Below are positions 63,634-64,000 of a DNA stretch of 64,000 bases, piece by piece; the first letter of the stretch is position 1; every line of letters starts with the position of its first letter. Made by a program: the position numbers and the translations under genes. The notes below the pieces were generated by a model, which saw only the letters and a program-made list of their open reading frames with translations, was not told the origin of the DNA and ran no database searches. The stretch is from Deltaproteobacteria bacterium (lineage in GTDB: Bacteria; Desulfobacterota; Desulfomonilia; UBA1062), in the NCBI GenBank assembly GCA_018436855.1, contig JAHDKO010000006.1, positions 101,607-165,606 on the forward strand, in the 5' to 3' direction.

Positions 63634-63706
63634 CTGGATCAATCCGGTCAATTCGGGGACGGGTTCACATTAGCTGGGATCAATCCGGGTCGGGCTCACA
63701 TTAGCT
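63605..63706. repeat. Three imperfect tandem repeats of about 31-40 bp
   Basis: Copies at 63605-63635, 63636-63675 and 63676-63706, each starting GGATCAATCC and ending with CA(G/C)ATTAGCT; the middle copy has a 9-bp insertion. The first copy encodes the last nine residues and TAG stop of the helicase. Confidence 0.75.
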
Positions 63707-63859
63707 GGAAAAGAAGCTCCCGAACACGCATGGGTATGCCCTGTTCCGGGAAGGGGCCTGCTTAGTCCGATGCACCACTGTTCTCTCCATGCTCGAGCGT
63801 GTCCAGAATCATATCCAAGGGATCCTTTCCGATCACAAACCCTGGACAGCATGTTTCCC

Positions 63860-63955
63860 TGCCAGAATGTCGCGGATTTGCCGGTCTTCGCCGGGGGATT
63901 TTGCCATTTTGGCACAGGCCTGCCCGGGGAGTGAGCCCCTGCTGCCAATCTGTCA
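63860..63955. promoter_or_regulatory. Second array of three TGNCA-N3-TGNCA palindromes
   Basis: Sites at 63860-63872 (TGCCAGAATGTCG), 63902-63914 (TGCCATTTTGGCA, perfect palindrome) and 63943-63955 (TGCCAATCTGTCA). Centres are 42 and 41 bp apart. The second and third sites match those of the 57.9-kb array at 12 of 13 positions each. By analogy, a sigma-54 promoter and a co-regulated gene should follow just beyond the window. Between 63707 and 64000 no gene is supported. Confidence 0.65.
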
Positions 63956-64000
63956 CGCAAACCCTCGGCAGACCCACACCATACCTCGTAATTTCATATA

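Noticed and set aside
63911..63926. TTGGCACAGGCCTGCC as a sigma-54 promoter
   Set aside because: GG and GC are nine, not ten, bases apart, and the TTGGCA overlaps the perfect palindrome of the second array.
63670..63960. 96-codon minus-strand frame near the right edge
   Set aside because: It covers the repeats and the palindrome array, has no ribosome site and no recognisable protein sequence.

Overview
The window reads as one contiguous stretch of a GC-rich bacterial chromosome, dense with ordinary housekeeping and metabolic genes, with no phage, CRISPR array or intact insertion sequence. The gene set suggests an anaerobic, Gram-negative bacterium of the former Deltaproteobacteria (Desulfobacterota-like). 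Evidence: the order tig-clpP-clpX-lon-hup, a selenium module whose SelD is itself a selenoprotein, flavin-dependent thymidylate synthase, an iron-containing alcohol dehydrogenase, glutaconate-type CoA-transferase, sigma-54-type promoters, and OmpA, FecR and HD-GYP proteins. The assignment is inference; no rRNA is present to test it.

Layout. 1-7.5 kb (minus): a thiolation-type PP-loop protein, tRNA-Asp, tRNA-Val, HU, and the proteostasis operon trigger factor-ClpP-ClpX-Lon. 7.5-14.6 kb (minus): a NPPY methyltransferase, a dTMP-supply cluster (dCMP deaminase, a dCTP-deaminase-like protein lacking key residues, ThyX), and a four-gene Gld-like ABC-2 system. 14.8-24 kb: HAD phosphatase, HMG-CoA reductase with an extra N-terminal domain plus an MprF-C-like transferase, methyltransferase, Fe-ADH with an SCP2-like partner, C69 peptidase, GDSL hydrolase. 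24.2-26.9 kb: a polar amino-acid ABC importer whose permease carries an extra periplasmic region. 27-31 kb: selenium module yedE-yedF, Sec-containing selD, and a divergent LysR regulator. 31-41 kb: LDH_2 dehydrogenase, radical SAM, Dus, Tiki/TraB-like protein, ferritin-like protein, BON protein, FemAB-like and DUF374 acyltransferases, ZIP transporter. 41-45.4 kb: inverted repeats, VOC protein, then FecR-OmpA-CHASE2/HD-GYP. 45.7-53 kb: thioesterase, transglutaminase, phosphodiesterase, unknown exported protein, small membrane proteins, YkgJ, ferritin-VIT1 fusion. 53-57.7 kb: CoA-transferase pair, ICMT-like and PlsC-like enzymes, SIMPL protein. 57.8-58.6 kb: three tiny membrane proteins behind a sigma-54 promoter with a helically phased palindrome array. 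58.9-64 kb: MBL hydrolase, SDR-PilZ fusion, VOC protein, SF2 helicase, and a second copy of the palindrome array at the window edge.

The most notable signals are: (1) two near-identical arrays of three TGNCA-N3-TGNCA sites spaced 40-42 bp centre to centre, one upstream of a sigma-54 promoter driving three microproteins; (2) an in-frame UGA (Sec21) in selD that truncates conventional gene calls; (3) a c-di-GMP-type PilZ domain fused to an SDR; (4) the HMG-CoA reductase/MprF-like pair; (5) a dCTP-deaminase homologue lacking both acidic positions, coupled to thyX; and (6) families of short inverted or direct repeats at or inside stop codons.
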